This document shows, piece after piece, positions 10,698 to 18,033 of a stretch of 64,000 nucleotides of DNA. The position numbers were made by a program, and so were the translations under genes. Below the pieces are notes generated by a model. The model was not told where the DNA came from. It made no database searches and worked only from the letters and a program-made list of their open reading frames with translations. The DNA is from a virus. Location: the IMG/VR virus record IMGVR_UViG_3300035698_035366, positions 124,001-188,000 of that record. One strand, given 5' to 3'. Numbering within the stretch: the stretch's first letter is position 1; every line of letters starts with the position of its first letter.

Positions 10698-11759
10698 ATG
10701 GCAACATTAGCAGAAATCAGAGCAAAGCTCGCAGAACAAGAAGACCGTAAGTCATCTTACGGAAACAAAAAATCCAACAACGAAGTATATCCATTCTGGA
10801 ACATCGCAGACGGCTCAACGGCATTAGTCCGTTTCCTACCCGATGGCGATGACAATAATATCATGTTCTGGAAGGACCGTCAGATTATTAAGATCCCATT
10901 CGATTATGAAGGTAAGGAAGTTGAAGTCCAAGTTCCTTGCATGGATATGTATGGTAAGAAGTGTTTCATCACAGAAGAAATTAAGCCTTGGTGGAATGAT
11001 GACGACCTAATGCCACTAGCTCGTAAGTATTACAAGAAGCGCTCATATATCTTCCAGGGATTTGTGGTAAATAATCCACTTGAAGGCGATGAATGTGAAA
11101 CACCAATCCGTCGATTCGTAATCAATAAGAGCATTTTTGATATCATTAAGGCCAGTCTGCTAGATGCGGATATGGAAGATAGCCCAGTAGATTTTGATGC
11201 TGGTCGTGATTTCAAGATTACTAAGACAAAGAAAGGTAAGTATGCAGATTATACTACATCTGCATGGTCTATGAAGAGCCGCTCACTAAGCGACGAAGAA
11301 CGCGCAGCAATTGTTGAGCCAGGTCTTCATAATTTAAATGATTTTCTTCCAAACGAACCAAACGAAGAACAGCTAGTAGCAATCAAAGAAATGTTTGAAG
11401 CTAGTGTTAACGGTGACCCATACGATCTAAATCGTTGGGGCAACTTTTACCGTCCATATGGTATCCAGGCTCCAGAAGAATCCTCATCAGCCCCTGTTTC
11501 AAAGCCTACTACGCCCAAGCCAGTAGAAAAGGTAGCTGAAAAAGCAACTGAAACAGTCGTTGAAGACTCCGATGACAGCGTCCCTTTTGATGTCGACGAG
11601 TCAAACTCTCCAAAAGAAGACTCTTCAGCAGTTTCGTCCTTGAAAGACCGTGTTGCTGACGATGCACCTGCCCCTACAGGTAGTGATGATAGCTCGGAAG
11701 ATAAGCCCGATCCAAAAGCTATTATTGCGATGCTTCGTAACCGCAAAAAAGCTGAGTAA
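10698..11759 (+). CDS. 32: Single-stranded DNA-binding protein gp32
   Basis: The ATG at 10698 has an AAGGAA ribosome binding site; upstream in-frame codons were ignored. The 353-residue product has the gp32 layout: a basic N-terminal cooperativity region, an OB-fold core (YPFWNIADGSTALVRFLPDGD, then KKRSYIFQGFVVNNPL, then RRFVINKSIFDII), and a Ser/Asp-rich acidic C-terminal tail that contacts other replication proteins. The T4 zinc site (His and three Cys, with a CxxC) is not conserved: only CMDMYGKKC is present at the equivalent place. Codon use is strongly biased, as in an abundant protein. It coats ssDNA in replication and recombination beside UvsX and UvsY. Confidence 0.9.
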   Translation: MATLAEIRAKLAEQEDRKSSYGNKKSNNEVYPFWNIADGSTALVRFLPDGDDNNIMFWKDRQIIKIPFDYEGKEVEVQVPCMDMYGKKCFITEEIKPWWNDDDLMPLARKYYKKRSYIFQGFVVNNPLEGDECETPIRRFVINKSIFDIIKASLLDADMEDSPVDFDAGRDFKITKTKKGKYADYTTSAWSMKSRSLSDEERAAIVEPGLHNLNDFLPNEPNEEQLVAIKEMFEASVNGDPYDLNRWGNFYRPYGIQAPEESSSAPVSKPTTPKPVEKVAEKATETVVEDSDDSVPFDVDESNSPKEDSSAVSSLKDRVADDAPAPTGSDDSSEDKPDPKAIIAMLRNRKKAE

Positions 11760-11771
11760 GAAGAGCATATC

Positions 11772-11812
11772 TACCGGACGGTGCTCCCCGCGCCGTCCGG
11801 TACCTTTCTTTT
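11772..11812 (+). terminator. Rho-independent terminator after gp32
   Basis: A perfect 10-bp stem TACCGGACGG / CCGTCCGGTA (11772-11781 and 11793-11802) encloses an 11-base loop and is followed by CCTTTCTTTT. It isolates the strongly expressed gp32 gene from uvsX. Confidence 0.85.
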
Positions 11813-11881
11813 ATAGTATTACTTAAAAGATAAGCGTAGGATATAAGTATGGTTGGTTACAAAAAATGAGGAAAAATAAAA

Positions 11882-13018
11882 ATGAAACCATTTGATTTAA
11901 CAAAATTTCGTAAAAAAGTAGATGGAAAAATTGAAGGCCTTAGCGTTGGCTTTCATGACCCAAGCACTTGGTTGTCTACTGGTAATTATACGCTCAACTA
12001 TTTGATCAGCAACAATTTCCACCGCGGTATTCCACTAAGCCAAATAACAATGTTGGCAGGTGAATCGGGTTCCGGTAAGAGTTTGATTGCTGCTGGTATC
12101 ATTAGTTATGCACTTGATAACGGTATTTCGGTCGTGGCGTTTGATTCAGAGAATGCATACACTGAAGAATGGTTAACAAAAGCTGGTGTTGATGTTAAAA
12201 AGTATGACAAGGATCTCGGTGGTAATGGTATGCTTATGCGTATCCAGGTTAGTCTTGTTGATACTGTTGCAGAGACAATTTCCAGTTTTATGGAAGATTA
12301 TAAGAGAGAGTATAAAGACGTTGACCGCGATGACCGTCCACCTATGCTCATTGTCGTTGACAGTCTTGGTATGTTATTGACTCGTACTGATATGGATCAA
12401 TTCCAAAAAGGCGACCTTAAAGGTGATATGGGTCGTAAGCCAAAGGCGCTAAATGCTTTGGTAAGAAATTGTGTCGTTCAGTTCGCTGAATATAATGTTG
12501 GAATGTTGGCAACTAACCACACTTATGCATCACAGGACATGTTTGACCCAGATGATAAAATTTCTGGAGGTGGTGGATTTATCTTTGCTTCAAGTATTGT
12601 TATCGCAATGCGAAAATTGAAGCTAAAAGAAGATGAAAGTGGTAACAAAGTAACAGATGTTCGTGGTATACGAGCAGCCGTTAAGGTTGTGAAGTCCCGC
12701 TATAACAAACCATTTGAATCAGTGCAAGTTCGTGTTCCATATGAATCAGGAATTGATCCATACTCTGGTCTTGTTGATTTATTTGAAAAGCAGGAATTGC
12801 TAGAAAAGGTTGGTAATAAATTACAATATGTGGATTTAGAAGGAAATGAACACAAATATTTCCGTAAGTATTTTTTCACAGAAAAAGGCCATGAACTACT
12901 AAATCTTATGATGGCTGAACATGATGCACAAATGAATCTCAAACATGCATCCGGAGAGTTTGAGGTTATGGACGAACTAGAAGGAGAGGAAGGGGACGAC
13001 GATGAATCTATCGAGTGA
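11882..13018 (+). CDS. uvsX: UvsX RecA-like recombinase
   Basis: This 378-residue protein is the phage strand-exchange recombinase. It shows a Walker A GESGSGKS near residue 60, a Walker B LIVVDSLGMLL near 158, and a glycine-rich loop ISGGGGFIFASS near 223, all in RecA/UvsX order. It forms filaments on ssDNA together with gp32 and UvsY to drive recombination-dependent replication. The start has a GAGGAA ribosome binding site. Its last 17 bases overlap the next small gene. The C-terminus is acidic (EGEEGDDDES), like T4 UvsX. Confidence 0.95.
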   Translation: MKPFDLTKFRKKVDGKIEGLSVGFHDPSTWLSTGNYTLNYLISNNFHRGIPLSQITMLAGESGSGKSLIAAGIISYALDNGISVVAFDSENAYTEEWLTKAGVDVKKYDKDLGGNGMLMRIQVSLVDTVAETISSFMEDYKREYKDVDRDDRPPMLIVVDSLGMLLTRTDMDQFQKGDLKGDMGRKPKALNALVRNCVVQFAEYNVGMLATNHTYASQDMFDPDDKISGGGGFIFASSIVIAMRKLKLKEDESGNKVTDVRGIRAAVKVVKSRYNKPFESVQVRVPYESGIDPYSGLVDLFEKQELLEKVGNKLQYVDLEGNEHKYFRKYFFTEKGHELLNLMMAEHDAQMNLKHASGEFEVMDELEGEEGDDDESIE

Positions 13019-13235
13019 TTTCGTAGCTGATTTTTGGGAATCAGTAAAACCATTGGTTACTAAAGAGAACCGTGAAGAATTTGTAGAAAAACTTTATATT
13101 ATTCTTCAGGAGTATGGAACAGACCCAGACGACTTAAAGGCCGCTGGCCATGAGGATGAAATCCTTGACATGGTTTGGGAAAATATGTTTCATGACCCTG
13201 ATGCGGAATTTTTTGAAGACGACGATGAAATATGA
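13002..13235 (+). CDS. Small acidic protein overlapping uvsX
   Basis: This 77-residue acidic protein (VADFWESVKPLVTKEN, then a tail FFEDDDEI) begins inside the 3' end of uvsX behind a GGAAGGGG ribosome binding site, so it is co-translated with the recombinase. No motif is recognised. Its place between uvsX and uvsY suggests a role with the recombination machinery, but that is inference from position alone. Confidence 0.65.
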   Translation: MNLSSDFVADFWESVKPLVTKENREEFVEKLYIILQEYGTDPDDLKAAGHEDEILDMVWENMFHDPDAEFFEDDDEI

Positions 13236-13251
13236 GCGAATTTGAAAATTA

Positions 13252-13740
13252 ATGGACAGATATTACCAAGTTACCTCTGCCAATTCTGATGATCTTTCGG
13301 AGTTAGTGTCAGCTGTTGCTGATATTTTAAGCTATTTCGAAGATGAATATATGGAAGGCAAAATTGATATCCAGATTAAGGGGGCGGTCGAACGGGCCGC
13401 CTCCAAAATCCCTGGTATCACCGAGCATCGATGGTCACAACTCCAAGAATTAGAGGCCATTGTTGTTTATATTGAAACCGTTGTAAAAAAAGCTAAACAG
13501 CGAGCATTCAAGAAATATTTTGAAAATTACAACCGCCAGCTATCGAGTCGCGATGCGCAAATTTATGCAGACGCCGATGATGATGTTTTGAATAAAGCTG
13601 AGGTTTTGAACCAAGTTACCTTCATGCGTAATAAATTTTTAGGAATTTATAAGAGCATCGAAGCGAAGCATTGGCAACTCAACAACATAACAAAGTTGCG
13701 AACATCCGGAATGGACGACGCGTTTATTGATTACGATTGA
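13252..13740 (+). CDS. uvsY: UvsY-like recombination mediator
   Basis: This 162-residue helical protein has the UvsY layout. A central run of basic residues and short helices (VVKKAKQRAFKKYFENY) is followed by ADDDVLNKAEVLNQVTFMRNKF and a terminal helix LGIYKSIEAKHWQLNNITKL, the position where T4 UvsY has its oligomerisation helix. UvsY loads UvsX onto gp32-coated DNA. It is somewhat longer than T4 UvsY (137 residues). It lies just downstream of uvsX, as in related phages. No strong ribosome binding site precedes it, so coupling to the upstream gene is likely. Confidence 0.7.
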   Translation: MDRYYQVTSANSDDLSELVSAVADILSYFEDEYMEGKIDIQIKGAVERAASKIPGITEHRWSQLQELEAIVVYIETVVKKAKQRAFKKYFENYNRQLSSRDAQIYADADDDVLNKAEVLNQVTFMRNKFLGIYKSIEAKHWQLNNITKLRTSGMDDAFIDYD

Positions 13741-13748
13741 TTATATAC

Positions 13749-13777
13749 TTGACTTATCATATTATGCTATGTATAAT
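13749..13777 (+). promoter_or_regulatory. Sigma70-type promoter
   Basis: TTGACT and TATAAT are separated by exactly 17 bases. It lies 27 bases before the ATG at 13804, behind uvsY, and would be read by the unmodified host RNA polymerase. Confidence 0.7.
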
Positions 13778-13803
13778 TAAGTTTAATAGATAGAGGTATA
13801 TCA

Positions 13804-14517
13804 ATGTCGACGCACTTAGAAACCATTGTTGAAGAAGTTGCAGGTATATTCCATCATCTTCAATGGGACCAAGATAAATCCTTGAAAGTTTCACCCGCTG
13901 ATTTCAAATTCATTACTGATATCGCTGGCAAAACGAGTCAAGGTAAGCAAATCTCAACCAAGCAAGCCGAGGTTGCAATTCGTATTTTGCAGAAATATAT
14001 TACTGTACTTCCCACAAGGGACAATTTTCCATGGTCTGAGGAAGAGTTAAGCGCGGCAATTTCTATGCCCATTTATCGTCAACCCCCCTATCAAAGCGTT
14101 CCAGTCCGCCGTGAAGTTCGGTATATTGGTAATCGCAAAATAGCACTTCGGTCGAAATTTTCCCCTCAAGTTACGAAGAGGATACGATCAACAGTTGATA
14201 AAAAATGTATCCGTAATGTTATTGGTCGTTCTAGATATAACCATAACCAATTTGATTTTCCACGTTTTAATAAGAAACACAGACTCTGGGTAATCGAGGT
14301 TACCGAGGGAAACCTAGAAGCTGTAATGAGAACAGTTAAGAAAGCTAATTTTGAGTTCGATGATTCGGTCGTACAATTTCTAACGGATTGTGCAAACACC
14401 GTTGAAAACGAAACCACTATCAGCTCGGTTGATAATGAAATTGAAATTATCGTACAAAACGATGAATTTATGTCTTTGTGGTTAGATGATACCTTTAAGG
14501 AGAAGAAAAGTGTTTGA
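13804..14517 (+). CDS. Helicase N-terminal-like protein (function uncertain)
   Basis: This 237-residue protein starts a three-gene run under its own host-type promoter. Residues 100-165 (REVRYIGNRKIALRSKF, then FDFPRFNKKHRLWVIEVTEGN) resemble the pre-helicase region found before SNF2/HARP-type helicase domains, where a charged strand-rich domain precedes the ATPase. No ATPase motif is in this protein itself. It overlaps the next gene by 8 bases. Read together with 14510-15445 it may be the front part of a split, degenerate helicase. That reading is tentative; an unrelated phage protein family is equally possible. Confidence 0.6.
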   Translation: MSTHLETIVEEVAGIFHHLQWDQDKSLKVSPADFKFITDIAGKTSQGKQISTKQAEVAIRILQKYITVLPTRDNFPWSEEELSAAISMPIYRQPPYQSVPVRREVRYIGNRKIALRSKFSPQVTKRIRSTVDKKCIRNVIGRSRYNHNQFDFPRFNKKHRLWVIEVTEGNLEAVMRTVKKANFEFDDSVVQFLTDCANTVENETTISSVDNEIEIIVQNDEFMSLWLDDTFKEKKSV

Positions 14518-15445
14518 TCGAGTAAGAATACCGAGAACTCCAAAGAACGCCCGGAAATTGATATATTGGGGGAATGTGAATTATACCACAATTCCTGATG
14601 ATCTTCAGAACCTTGCAATGCAGGATCATGTTTACCATCCAGATCCACAAGTACAAGAAGCCTGGCAGTATCTCATTGACAGAGATAATCGAGCAGTTAT
14701 TATGAACGATGTAGATGATATGCATCGTAATAAGAATCTTGTTTTTGATCACTTCACTAATCAAAAATTATTCCCGATGGTAATTATCGCTACTGAAGAG
14801 TTTGATGAATGGCTTAAAATTGCCAGCAATTTTGCAACTACGCATGAAAAGACAATGCAGATTGTGACAGGTAAGGATAATGCAAGTTCAATCGATGAAA
14901 ATTTAAAAACATCTGTGGTCGAAAACGCTGAAAACGGCCATGACATCTATGTCATAGACACAGTAAAAGATATAAACATTATATTGGACAGTATTTTTCC
15001 AGCAACTTCGATAAAATCATTAATTTATGATGTCACGGAAAAACACAGAGACAAAGGCCAGAGTAATCGGTATACTTTTGGTCTCCGCCAACGATATGAG
15101 TCTAACGACACTCTTCGGGCATTGTTTCTGGAAATCCCAAATGCTGTTATTCTTGCATCATACGAGGATATTTTTTCATTGCATAAAGGAAATAATGGGA
15201 AAAGAATAAACGATGTATCTTTGGATACGGAAGGTTTTGCATTTATTAACCATTTGCTGTATAATGAGAAAATACTACCAAAAGCATTCCCAATTGAACA
15301 TGATAGTATCAAGAAACAATTAAGCGACAGTGGTTATAAACTAACCGACGAAACGTTTTTAGCATACTTTCCTTTAATTGGCATTTCAACCGCCCTTTTA
15401 GGAGACAACCATGGATCAACTGCAAACAATGTCATTCCTGAGTAG
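14510..15445 (+). CDS. Degenerate SNF2-helicase-like protein
   Basis: A GTG at 14510 preceded by AAGGAG is the likely start (311 residues); an in-frame ATG at 14486 lacks a ribosome binding site. The order of conserved-looking strands resembles lobe 1 of an SNF2 helicase with its catalytic residues lost: NRAVIMNDVDDMHRNKN where the Walker A should be, PMVIIATEEFDEWL for motif Ia, SLIYDVTEKHRDKGQSNR for motif II, and PNAVILASYEDIF for motif III. Without Walker residues it should not hydrolyse ATP. It sits between two other odd genes and overlaps the next by 35 bases. The family assignment is an inference by eye. Confidence 0.6.
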   Translation: MFDRVRIPRTPKNARKLIYWGNVNYTTIPDDLQNLAMQDHVYHPDPQVQEAWQYLIDRDNRAVIMNDVDDMHRNKNLVFDHFTNQKLFPMVIIATEEFDEWLKIASNFATTHEKTMQIVTGKDNASSIDENLKTSVVENAENGHDIYVIDTVKDINIILDSIFPATSIKSLIYDVTEKHRDKGQSNRYTFGLRQRYESNDTLRALFLEIPNAVILASYEDIFSLHKGNNGKRINDVSLDTEGFAFINHLLYNEKILPKAFPIEHDSIKKQLSDSGYKLTDETFLAYFPLIGISTALLGDNHGSTANNVIPE

Positions 15446-16049
15446 AAATAATAAGAACAAACTTGTGACGCTTAGAATAAGCAGGTCAGTTGACCCGTTC
15501 GAACAAAAGAATTTTCGATACATTAATCGCCAACTTCATATGACTGTAGGTGTAACTTCACCTACAAGCAAGCCGGAAGAATGGATTGAAGTTGAATCAT
15601 TCGAAGATGCTGAGCGCCAAGCTGTAAGGCTTATGGTTGATTTGGAGCCAGATTTTGAAATCAATCTCAATTCACGTCGAGCAAGAGATGTTCTTGCGGC
15701 AATGGGAAACCGTGTCGCAACCCTGTCTACTCGAGGCAATGCAACCAATTATATTGTGCATCCCAATCATGAAGAAACGCTTCATAGCCTTCTAAAAAGT
15801 TCTAACCGCGCATCAGTTTATGCAAACAAATATTGTCCAGAAGATAAAATGATGGTAGTTTTCAAAAATGCGCTACCTACAATGGCTATCGACGGGGCTT
15901 TTCATTATCTGTATGACAATGAGAGTGGCAAGCATTGGTTATGCACGGTGAAGGGGAAACCTACTGATATTACCTGGAAGCATTATATTTCTGTTGCTCA
16001 TATCGTTAACGGAACTGATTCCGATGAAGAGGATGAATCTTTTGACTAA
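15411..16049 (+). CDS. Capsid C-terminal-domain-like protein (uncertain)
   Basis: This 212-residue protein overlaps the previous gene by 35 bases and starts after AGGAGA. Its second half resembles the C-terminal part of T4-type major capsid proteins (gp23): STRGNATNYIVHPNH compares with the gp23 segment TGRGNGNFIIASRN, and VYANKYCPEDKMMVVFKN compares with VYIDQYAVNDYFTVGFKG, in the same order and spacing. The shell-forming N-terminal half of gp23 is missing. It would be a capsid paralogue or relic embedded among recombination genes. The similarity is weak and unverified; treat it as a hypothesis. Confidence 0.6.
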   Translation: MDQLQTMSFLSRNNKNKLVTLRISRSVDPFEQKNFRYINRQLHMTVGVTSPTSKPEEWIEVESFEDAERQAVRLMVDLEPDFEINLNSRRARDVLAAMGNRVATLSTRGNATNYIVHPNHEETLHSLLKSSNRASVYANKYCPEDKMMVVFKNALPTMAIDGAFHYLYDNESGKHWLCTVKGKPTDITWKHYISVAHIVNGTDSDEEDESFD

Positions 16050-16425
16050 ACCTAGATTTAAATTCGGCCCAATCCCCGAGGGTTATCACATGATTGACCC
16101 AAACGTTTATCTCCCTATGGATGAAAACGAAACGGTTTGGGAGAGCCTGTTGGGTTTTGAATTTGGTGGTGACGTCCGATGGAAGCTATCGAAGATCCAT
16201 GTCTATGAAAATGGATACAGATTCTCAAAGAGTATAAAGATATTGTATTTCGAGGATGAAGCTGATTTGGTCATGCTTAGGCTTATGCTTGACCGAAACG
16301 AACATAAGTCCGAACGGGTTTTTACTCTAGATGAACACGAGAAGATGAAGAAGATTCGGGATATAGCGATCGCCCGTGGTCGTATTAAGAATGCAAATAA
16401 TCCTGATTCGAATTCTATTTTTTAA
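16024..16425 (+). CDS. Small protein with C-terminal EDEADLVMLRLML motif
   Basis: The product is 133 residues from ATG 16024, or 130 from ATG 16033; neither has a clear ribosome binding site because the start lies inside the previous gene. Near residue 85 it holds KILYFEDEADLVMLRLML, a variant of the E-D-A-x-x-F-K-L motif that ends a family of small proteins elsewhere in the window (24277-26892 and others). Here the motif is followed by a charged 40-residue tail. Function is unknown. Confidence 0.65.
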   Translation: MKRMNLLTKPRFKFGPIPEGYHMIDPNVYLPMDENETVWESLLGFEFGGDVRWKLSKIHVYENGYRFSKSIKILYFEDEADLVMLRLMLDRNEHKSERVFTLDEHEKMKKIRDIAIARGRIKNANNPDSNSIF

Positions 16426-16451
16426 AAGTCTGAAGATATAATAAGAAAGAT

Positions 16452-16476
16452 GGGCCCGAAAGGGCTTATTTTTTGA
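16452..16476 (+). terminator. Rho-independent terminator
   Basis: GCCC and GGGC form a short stem around a GAAA tetraloop, flanked by additional pairing (ATAAG with CTTAT) and followed by TATTTTTTG. It ends the 13.8-16.4 kb operon. Confidence 0.7.
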
Positions 16477-16486
16477 CTAAAATTCC

Positions 16487-16512
16487 AAGTAATACCAAAT
16501 AATTATTAAATT
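16487..16512 (+). repeat. Left copy of imperfect direct repeat
   Basis: This 26-base segment (containing GTAATACCAA and TTAAATT) matches 17935-17960 at 21 of 26 positions in direct orientation. The two copies bracket the methyltransferase/nuclease pair and may mark its insertion or a duplicated regulatory region. Confidence 0.45.
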
Positions 16513-16579
16513 GCTGTATCCTAGTAATAAATAAAGTATATTATAAACTACCCTAATTATTGAATTAATTACTTTAAAT

Positions 16580-16610
16580 TTGACAAGAGTAATAGTATTC
16601 GTGTTATTAT
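16580..16610 (+). promoter_or_regulatory. Putative sigma70-type promoter
   Basis: TTGACA at 16580 is followed after 16 bases by TGTTAT or after 19 bases by TATTAT. It is 33 bases upstream of the ATG at 16643 and would give the cassette its own host-read promoter. Confidence 0.5.
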
Positions 16611-16642
16611 TTCCTAATAATAAATTAATAAAGGAAATAATA

Positions 16643-17089
16643 ATGAATATAGAATGTAATAAAGTATTTGAATTTAGTTTAGAAAATATACAATTCGCAT
16701 ATCTTAGTCGGGAAGAAGTATTTAATATATTGTCCGATGGTCGAGTATCAAGTCATTTTTTAGAAAAATTACTTGAAAAATGGTTCCCGGAACTTGTACA
16801 TGTTGATAAAAAAGGATATGACCATATAGATTCTTTTAATTTTAAATACGACCAAAAATGTTTCACATTTAATGGTTTGAAGTTTATGCCAAGTAATCAG
16901 ATTGGTCAAGGTAGAAAATTTGATATAGAAAAATCACACATACATGCCCAAGAAATAACTTATATATGCTGTAGTGTATATGATTTGCCAACCGTTCGTG
17001 TTATTTTCAAAAAAGGTCGAGATTTAGTTAGAGATTTCCCTCAATGTCAAATTAAGTTCAATGACCGATCCTATTTGTTTAATAACTAA
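16643..17089 (+). CDS. Putative type II restriction endonuclease-like protein
   Basis: The ATG at 16643 follows AAAGGAAAT, giving 148 residues; the upstream in-frame extension is non-coding promoter sequence. The product begins with a short helix region, then GRVSSHFLEKLLEKWFPEL, DHIDSFNFKYDQKCFTFNGLKFMP and GQGRKFD, ending with VRVIFKKGRDLV. That order recalls small type II restriction enzymes of Campylobacterota-type systems as I remember them, and the gene is immediately upstream of an adenine methyltransferase gene. I cannot point to a certain catalytic triad. The cassette has higher A/T and different codon flavour from uvsX, suggesting acquisition. It could instead be a regulator or an inactive partner. 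Confidence 0.5.
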   Translation: MNIECNKVFEFSLENIQFAYLSREEVFNILSDGRVSSHFLEKLLEKWFPELVHVDKKGYDHIDSFNFKYDQKCFTFNGLKFMPSNQIGQGRKFDIEKSHIHAQEITYICCSVYDLPTVRVIFKKGRDLVRDFPQCQIKFNDRSYLFNN

Positions 17090-17121
17090 ATATACAAAAA
17101 TAAAGGGAGCAATATTTGCAT

Positions 17122-17919
17122 ATGACGTCAAGAGATTTAGATCAATTTTATACGAAAGAATCAATTTCTTTGGAATTGTACAATATATCTAAAAACTATA
17201 TTACCGATTTTAATGATTACGATATTATATTGGAACCGTCGGCCGGATCAGGATCTTTTTTCAAATTATTTCCTGAAAAACAAAGACTTGGTTTAGATAT
17301 CGAGCCAAAATTCAACGATATAGTTAAACAAGATTTCTTTGAGTTTAAACCAAATCCATTTTTAAGTTATATAACAATTGGAAATCCTCCATTTGGTAAA
17401 AATGCAAGTTTAGCAATTAAATTTTTTAATAAATGTTCTGAATTTTCTAATTATATATGTTTTGTGGTCCCTAAAACATTTCGTAAAGTTTCGTTACATA
17501 ATAAATTAAGTTTAAACATGCATCTTATATATGATAAGGAATTGCCGGAGAATTCATTTATATTTAATGATAATCCATATAATGTACCATGCTGTTTCCA
17601 AATTTGGCAGAAAGCTACAACGAAACGGAAAATTATCCCCCCTATTTCTTATCATACCGATTTTGAGAGGGTTGATGATGTTTCCCTAGCAGATTTTATT
17701 TTTCAGCGCGTTGGCGCGCGCGCTGGAACATTAAAAACAGACAATCTTCTAAAATGGGGGAAAACTAGTCATTATTATATCCGCTCAAAGATTGATAAAC
17801 AACTTATTATTTCTAGATTCAACGAATTAAACTTCGATGAAGTTAAATATAATACTGCTGGAAATCCAAGCATCTCATATTCTGAAATCATACGTTTATA
17901 TACAGATAGATATACTTAA
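17122..17919 (+). CDS. N6-adenine DNA methyltransferase
   Basis: The protein is 265 residues from ATG 17122 (a TTG at 17116 has better spacing to the AAAGGGAG site and is an alternative). It has DQFYT near residue 7, a SAM-binding LEPSAGSGSFF near 40, and the catalytic NPPFGKNASLAI near 92, the NPPF form of motif IV of N6-adenine methyltransferases. It would modify phage DNA in a specific sequence context, protecting it from host or own nuclease. The gene pairs with 16643-17089. A GC-rich inverted repeat lies within it at 17704-17725. Confidence 0.85.
   Translation: MTSRDLDQFYTKESISLELYNISKNYITDFNDYDIILEPSAGSGSFFKLFPEKQRLGLDIEPKFNDIVKQDFFEFKPNPFLSYITIGNPPFGKNASLAIKFFNKCSEFSNYICFVVPKTFRKVSLHNKLSLNMHLIYDKELPENSFIFNDNPYNVPCCFQIWQKATTKRKIIPPISYHTDFERVDDVSLADFIFQRVGARAGTLKTDNLLKWGKTSHYYIRSKIDKQLIISRFNELNFDEVKYNTAGNPSISYSEIIRLYTDRYT
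17704..17725 (+). repeat. GC-rich inverted repeat inside methyltransferase gene
   Basis: CAGCGCG (17704-17710) and CGCGCTG (17719-17725) form a perfect 7-bp stem around an 8-base loop. It stands out in an AT-rich gene. It may be only a coding consequence of FQRVGARAG, a conserved-looking stretch. Confidence 0.4.
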
Positions 17920-17934
17920 ATTATTAATCAGCGC

Positions 17935-17960
17935 AGGTAATACCAAGTACTCGTTAAATT
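17935..17960 (+). repeat. Right copy of imperfect direct repeat
   Basis: This is the partner of 16487-16512 (21 of 26 bases identical), placed just after the methyltransferase gene and before uvsW. Confidence 0.45.
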
Positions 17961-18033
17961 ATATTGAAACCATTACTTGTTTTATACTATAGTAAATATA
18001 GTAATAATAATAACAAGGCTAATAAACAAAGTA

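Noticed and set aside
14486-14509. ATG at 14486 as start of the degenerate helicase gene
   Set aside because: It lies deep in the upstream gene without a ribosome binding site, while GTG 14510 has AAGGAG at correct spacing.
17964-17990. TTGAAA...TACTAT as a sigma70 promoter for uvsW
   Set aside because: The spacer is only 15 bases and neither hexamer is close to consensus; AT-rich background explains it.
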